A stretch of 64,000 nucleotides of DNA from Planctomycetaceae bacterium. Lineage in GTDB: Bacteria > Planctomycetota > Planctomycetia > Gemmatales > Gemmataceae. This document shows positions 60,823 to 64,000 of this stretch, in pieces. Numbering within the stretch: the first letter of the stretch is position 1; each line of letters begins with the position of its first letter. Below the pieces are notes generated by a model, which ran no database searches, had not been told where the DNA came from, and saw only the letters and a program-made list of their open reading frames with translations. The translations under genes and the position numbers were made by a program. The DNA is taken from positions 162,766 through 226,765 of the forward strand of contig PNLP01000004.1 in the NCBI GenBank assembly GCA_013823135.1, written 5' to 3'.

Positions 60823-62196
60823 ATGCAACCGCCTGCGAACTGTCCGGGGCCGGTGGGGCTCACCCGCCGGAACATGCTCCAGATCGGGGCGATTGGAGCA
60901 TTGAACCTGACCCTGCCCCGAATGCTGGCGGCAGGCGAGCGGCACTCGCAGAGCGGCGATGTGCCCTCGGCAGATTCATGCATCCTCGTGTTCCTCAATG
61001 GCGGCCCCAGTCACCTCGACATGTGGGACATGAAGCCAGACTTGCCGAAGGAGATGCGCAGCACTTTCAGGCCGATCGCCACATCCGTGCCCGGCGTCCA
61101 GATCTGCGAGCACCTGCCCCAACTGTCGCGGTTGATGTCCCACTGTACCCTGGTGCGGTCCGTTCACCACAACGAGGTCGCACACGCTCCCGCGGTTTAC
61201 ACCGCACTGACCGGCGTCCCGAGCAACGTCCGCGCCGGCATTCTCGGCGCGAAGCCCACCGACCACCCCGCGATCGGCTCCGTACTCGGTCGCTACCGTC
61301 CGCCGACGTCCCAGGTCATGCCCTACGTCCTGATGCCGTACCTTACCGCCGAGGGCGCTGGCGGGCCGCCGCAACCCGGATTCCTCGGCGGTTGGCTGGG
61401 GAAGACGCACGACCCCTTTCTGGTTCTCCGGGGCGGGCCGAACGCGGATGGTTTCAATATGCCGGCGCTGACCCCCGAAGCAGGGATGACCGAGGAGCGA
61501 GTGCGGAACCGCAGTCAACTGTTGGCCGGGGTGAACCGGATGAGTCCCGTGGTTGCCGGTCAGGCCAAGGAACTGGAGCGTCTCCAGGCGCGGGCCTGCG
61601 ACCTGCTCACTGCACCGGCCGCTCAGCGAGCGTTTCGGCTGGACCAGGAGCCGGCGCGGGTGCGAGAAGCCTACGGCCGGAATATTTACGGCCAGAGCCT
61701 GTTGCTGGCCCGCCGACTGGTCGAGGCCGGCACACGACTGGCCTGTATCTCGTGGGCTCCGGACGCGAATGCCACTTGGGACACGCACGGCGACAACTTC
61801 GGCAAACTGAAAAACCAGTTGCTGCCACCGTTTGACCTGGGCTTCTCCCGACTGCTCACGGACCTGACAGACCGGGGATTGTTGGAACGGACCCTGGTGG
61901 TCGTCATGGGGGAGATCGGTCGCACGCCGAAGATCAACGGCGGGGCCGGGCGCGATCACTGGGAACATTGCTATTCCGTCCTCTTCGCCGGGGGCGGAGT
62001 CAAGCGCGGGTACGTCCACGGTGCCAGCGACAAGTATGGTGCGTACCCGAGCCAGTCCCCGGTCACCGCTGGCGACGTGATCGCTACCATCTACCACGCT
62101 CTGGGGATCGCCCCGGACTTCGAACTTCGCGACCGACTCGATCGGCCCATCGCATTGGTGCCGGGCTCGGCTCCGATCACGGACGTCTTCGCCTGA
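60823..62196 (+). CDS. DUF1501 protein (sulfatase-like, secreted), first of a tandem pair
   Basis: 457 residues from MQPPANCPGPVGLTRRNML at 60823, a twin-arginine-type leader (TRRNMLQIGAIGALNLTL). DUF1501 pattern: SCILVFLNGGPSHLDMWDMKP, ICEHLPQLSRLMSHCTLVRSVHH, FLGGWLGKTHDPF, YGQSLLLARRLVEAGTRLACI and VVMGEIGRTPKINGGAGRDHWEHC. In many planctomycetes it pairs with DUF1549/DUF1553 genes, but none is within the window. The next gene, 33 bases on, is a paralogue. Confidence 0.92.
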   Translation: MQPPANCPGPVGLTRRNMLQIGAIGALNLTLPRMLAAGERHSQSGDVPSADSCILVFLNGGPSHLDMWDMKPDLPKEMRSTFRPIATSVPGVQICEHLPQLSRLMSHCTLVRSVHHNEVAHAPAVYTALTGVPSNVRAGILGAKPTDHPAIGSVLGRYRPPTSQVMPYVLMPYLTAEGAGGPPQPGFLGGWLGKTHDPFLVLRGGPNADGFNMPALTPEAGMTEERVRNRSQLLAGVNRMSPVVAGQAKELERLQARACDLLTAPAAQRAFRLDQEPARVREAYGRNIYGQSLLLARRLVEAGTRLACISWAPDANATWDTHGDNFGKLKNQLLPPFDLGFSRLLTDLTDRGLLERTLVVVMGEIGRTPKINGGAGRDHWEHCYSVLFAGGGVKRGYVHGASDKYGAYPSQSPVTAGDVIATIYHALGIAPDFELRDRLDRPIALVPGSAPITDVFA

Positions 62197-62229
62197 CCAA
62201 CCTCAGCTTCCACCAGGGGAGTTCACGTC

Positions 62230-63630
62230 ATGAAGAAGCCCTTACCCTCTCGCCGCCAACTCCTCCAGGCCGGAGCGATCGGCGGCTTGAGTCTGACCAC
62301 GCCGGGCCTCGTCACCGCCCGGACGGATCCCAACCGCCCCCTGGGGAGCGGCGCGGCTGAGAAGTCGTGCATCCTCGTCTGGCTGTGCGGCGGCCCGAGC
62401 CACCTCGACACATGGGATCTCAAGCCCGACGCCCCCGAGGGAATCCGTGGCCCGTACAAACCTGCCGCCACCTCCGTCCCCGGTATGCAGATCTCCGAGT
62501 TGCACACCCGTATGGCCCCGCTAGCGAAGCACTTCTCCGTAATCCGGTCGATGAAGCACGTCGGCAACATCAGCAACCACTTCGACGCCATGCACCACTG
62601 CCTGACCGGGCAGGCGGGAGCCCCGGACGATGCGCCGTACATCGGCTCTGTCCTGTCGAACGTCCGGCCCAGCAAGACGAACATCGCGAGCTACTTCTGG
62701 CTCATGAACCCCGGGCGGGCGAGTGTCTTCATCTCGGCGTTCATGGCGACCGGCGGGTTCCTCGGCCTCCGGCATGCACCCATGTTCATCGGGAACCAGA
62801 ACAACCACCCGGCGATGCCGAACTATCGCGGTGCGGACGATCTGTTCACCCCAACCGATAACGCCCGCATGGAGGAACGTCGGCAACTGCTGACTGGGCT
62901 GGACGCGGCAAAGAGCGAAAGCGCCCGCGTGCGGCTTGAGCAGGAGTGGCGTGAACTCCATCAACGTGCCTTCGATTTGACCACCGGCCCCGGCGGGCGG
63001 CAGGTGTTCGAACTGGAGCGCGAGCCCGTGAAGCTCCGCGATCGCTACGGCCGACACCCCCTTGGCCAGAACCTGCTCCTGGCCCGTCGGCTCGTCGAGG
63101 CGGGCGCGGGCTGTGTCACCGTCAGCGGGTGGGTGGGGCCGTCTCCCGAGCGAGACGGCGGTTCGTCCGGCATTTCGAGCTGGGACATGCATGGCGGGCA
63201 CATGGGGATGGGCAACGCCTTCGGCACCGGATCGTACGGGATGAGTTGGTGCCTGCCACGGCTCGATGAAGCGCTCGCCTCGTTGATTACCGACCTGAAC
63301 GACCGCGGCCTGTTGGAACGCACCCTCGTAGTGGTTGTTGGGGAGTTCGGGCGTTCGCCGAAGATCCAGACGCAGGGTCAGCCCGGACGAGTCCACTGGC
63401 CGGATTGTTTCTCCGCGATCCTCGCGGGCGGCGGCATCCGTGGCGGCGCGGTGTACGGCGCCTCCGACAAGATCGGGGCGTACCCGAAGGACAAGCCGGT
63501 TCGCCCCCAGGACCTCGGGGCCACGATCTACCACGCCCTTGGCGTCTCGCTCGACACCCGGATTGGTCGAGATGGTGCAGTCCCGCGGCCCATCACGACG
63601 GGTGAGCCAATCCGGGAGTTGTTCGGCTGA
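62230..63630 (+). CDS. DUF1501 protein (sulfatase-like, secreted), second of a tandem pair
   Basis: 466 residues. Leader PSRRQLLQAGAIGGLSLTTPG is TAT-like. Order: SCILVWLCGGPSHLDTWDLKP, ISELHTRMAPLAKHFSVIRSM, FLGLRHAPMFIGNQ, GQNLLLARRLVEAGAGCVTVSG, a Gly-rich SSGISSWDMHGGHMGMG insertion, VVVGEFGRSPKIQTQGQPGRVHWPDC. It is clearly related to the gene before it, probably by tandem duplication. GGGGAG-like sequence lies ahead of the ATG at 62230. Confidence 0.92.
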   Translation: MKKPLPSRRQLLQAGAIGGLSLTTPGLVTARTDPNRPLGSGAAEKSCILVWLCGGPSHLDTWDLKPDAPEGIRGPYKPAATSVPGMQISELHTRMAPLAKHFSVIRSMKHVGNISNHFDAMHHCLTGQAGAPDDAPYIGSVLSNVRPSKTNIASYFWLMNPGRASVFISAFMATGGFLGLRHAPMFIGNQNNHPAMPNYRGADDLFTPTDNARMEERRQLLTGLDAAKSESARVRLEQEWRELHQRAFDLTTGPGGRQVFELEREPVKLRDRYGRHPLGQNLLLARRLVEAGAGCVTVSGWVGPSPERDGGSSGISSWDMHGGHMGMGNAFGTGSYGMSWCLPRLDEALASLITDLNDRGLLERTLVVVVGEFGRSPKIQTQGQPGRVHWPDCFSAILAGGGIRGGAVYGASDKIGAYPKDKPVRPQDLGATIYHALGVSLDTRIGRDGAVPRPITTGEPIRELFG

Positions 63631-64000
63631 GTAATGCCGTATGACGCTCGACAAACCCCGTTGGAGATGCACGCAGCAGACGTGAAAACGGCCTGGCAGA
63701 TCGATTCCGGGTGAAAAGGGGGACACCACGCCCGGAGTCGTCATTCGAGCCCAGAATGATATTATCTGTCCGGGATGACATCTATCAGATCGTGTTTTCA
63801 GAGCTTGCTACTTTGCAGTTGCGACCGAATTCGTCTATCACGACAACCGGGATGGAGTCCGGAATCGGGTGTGCCACTGGTTTCCGGAGTCAACGCTTGC
63901 TGGTATGCGATCGGATGTGTGCTTCTGATCGGTTCCAGGCAATATGCCCACCCATCCGTGGAACCGTTCTGGAAGCGCAGACCTGTCCGGAAGAAAGAAT
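63631..64000. other. Terminal intergenic stretch, no gene seen
   Basis: 370 bases to the window end. No frame is long or supported by a ribosome site, and no repeat of the families found elsewhere was seen. Confidence 0.4.

Noticed and set aside
1..64000. tRNA, rRNA, CRISPR array, prophage attachment site, replication origin
   Set aside because: Scanned by eye for cloverleaf ends, direct-repeat arrays with spacers, integrases and DnaA-box clusters; none found.

Overview
The window looks like chromosomal DNA of a planctomycete of the Gemmataceae type. Evidence: high GC; three DUF1501 proteins with twin-arginine-like leaders; DUF58/MoxR, HEAT, leucine-rich and PQQ-like secreted proteins; an S46 peptidase; a protein kinase; and two members of a 'PILADALQDAGC' protein family that I remember only from Gemmata relatives. 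Genus cannot be set from this sequence. No rRNA, tRNA or CRISPR array was seen.

Layout. 1-1.8 kb: end of a Ser/Thr kinase and a secreted beta-propeller. 1.8-10 kb: a minus-strand run of tuf (divergent EF-Tu), argJ, two ABC-2 exporter ATPase/permease pairs, a cytidylate-kinase-like protein and purine nucleoside phosphorylase. 10.4-16 kb: secreted or unknown proteins (SGNH-like, HEAT, ThuA, TolC-like). 16-29.5 kb: cation efflux, a NagB/PIG-L fusion, LRR and PRC-barrel proteins, MoxR-DUF58, rfbD, and a feoA-feoA-feoB-Cys-rich iron uptake operon behind a Fur-like palindrome. 29.4-38 kb: an ECF sigma/anti-sigma/secreted protein operon, a sugar epimerase, an APC transporter and an S46 peptidase.

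38.1-40.9 kb: a minus-strand cluster of a 60-residue protein, a ubiquitin-conjugating (E2)-like protein, an E1/ThiF-like protein and a large protein of unknown fold. This is the best candidate for an undescribed system: an E2 plus E1 pair with no visible deubiquitinase or ubiquitin-like partner. 41-53 kb: hydrolases, acyl-CoA dehydrogenase, dihydroorotase, an M20 peptidase, a decayed REP-type transposase, a ROK kinase and a Gfo/Idh oxidoreductase. 53-64 kb: DUF1501 proteins, a YpfJ-like metallopeptidase, DUF2237, an LPS-kinase-like protein, an IS630 element and a PQQ-repeat protein.

A second theme is palindromy. At least a dozen long inverted repeats of several sequence families sit within a few bases of stop codons, in intercistronic gaps and at convergent gene ends. 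Two are read in frame: one supplies the N-terminus of an ABC ATPase, the other the linker of the NagB/PIG-L fusion. Two approximately 248 bp elements at 45.0 and 55.1 kb share outer arms and a conserved centre in opposite orientation.
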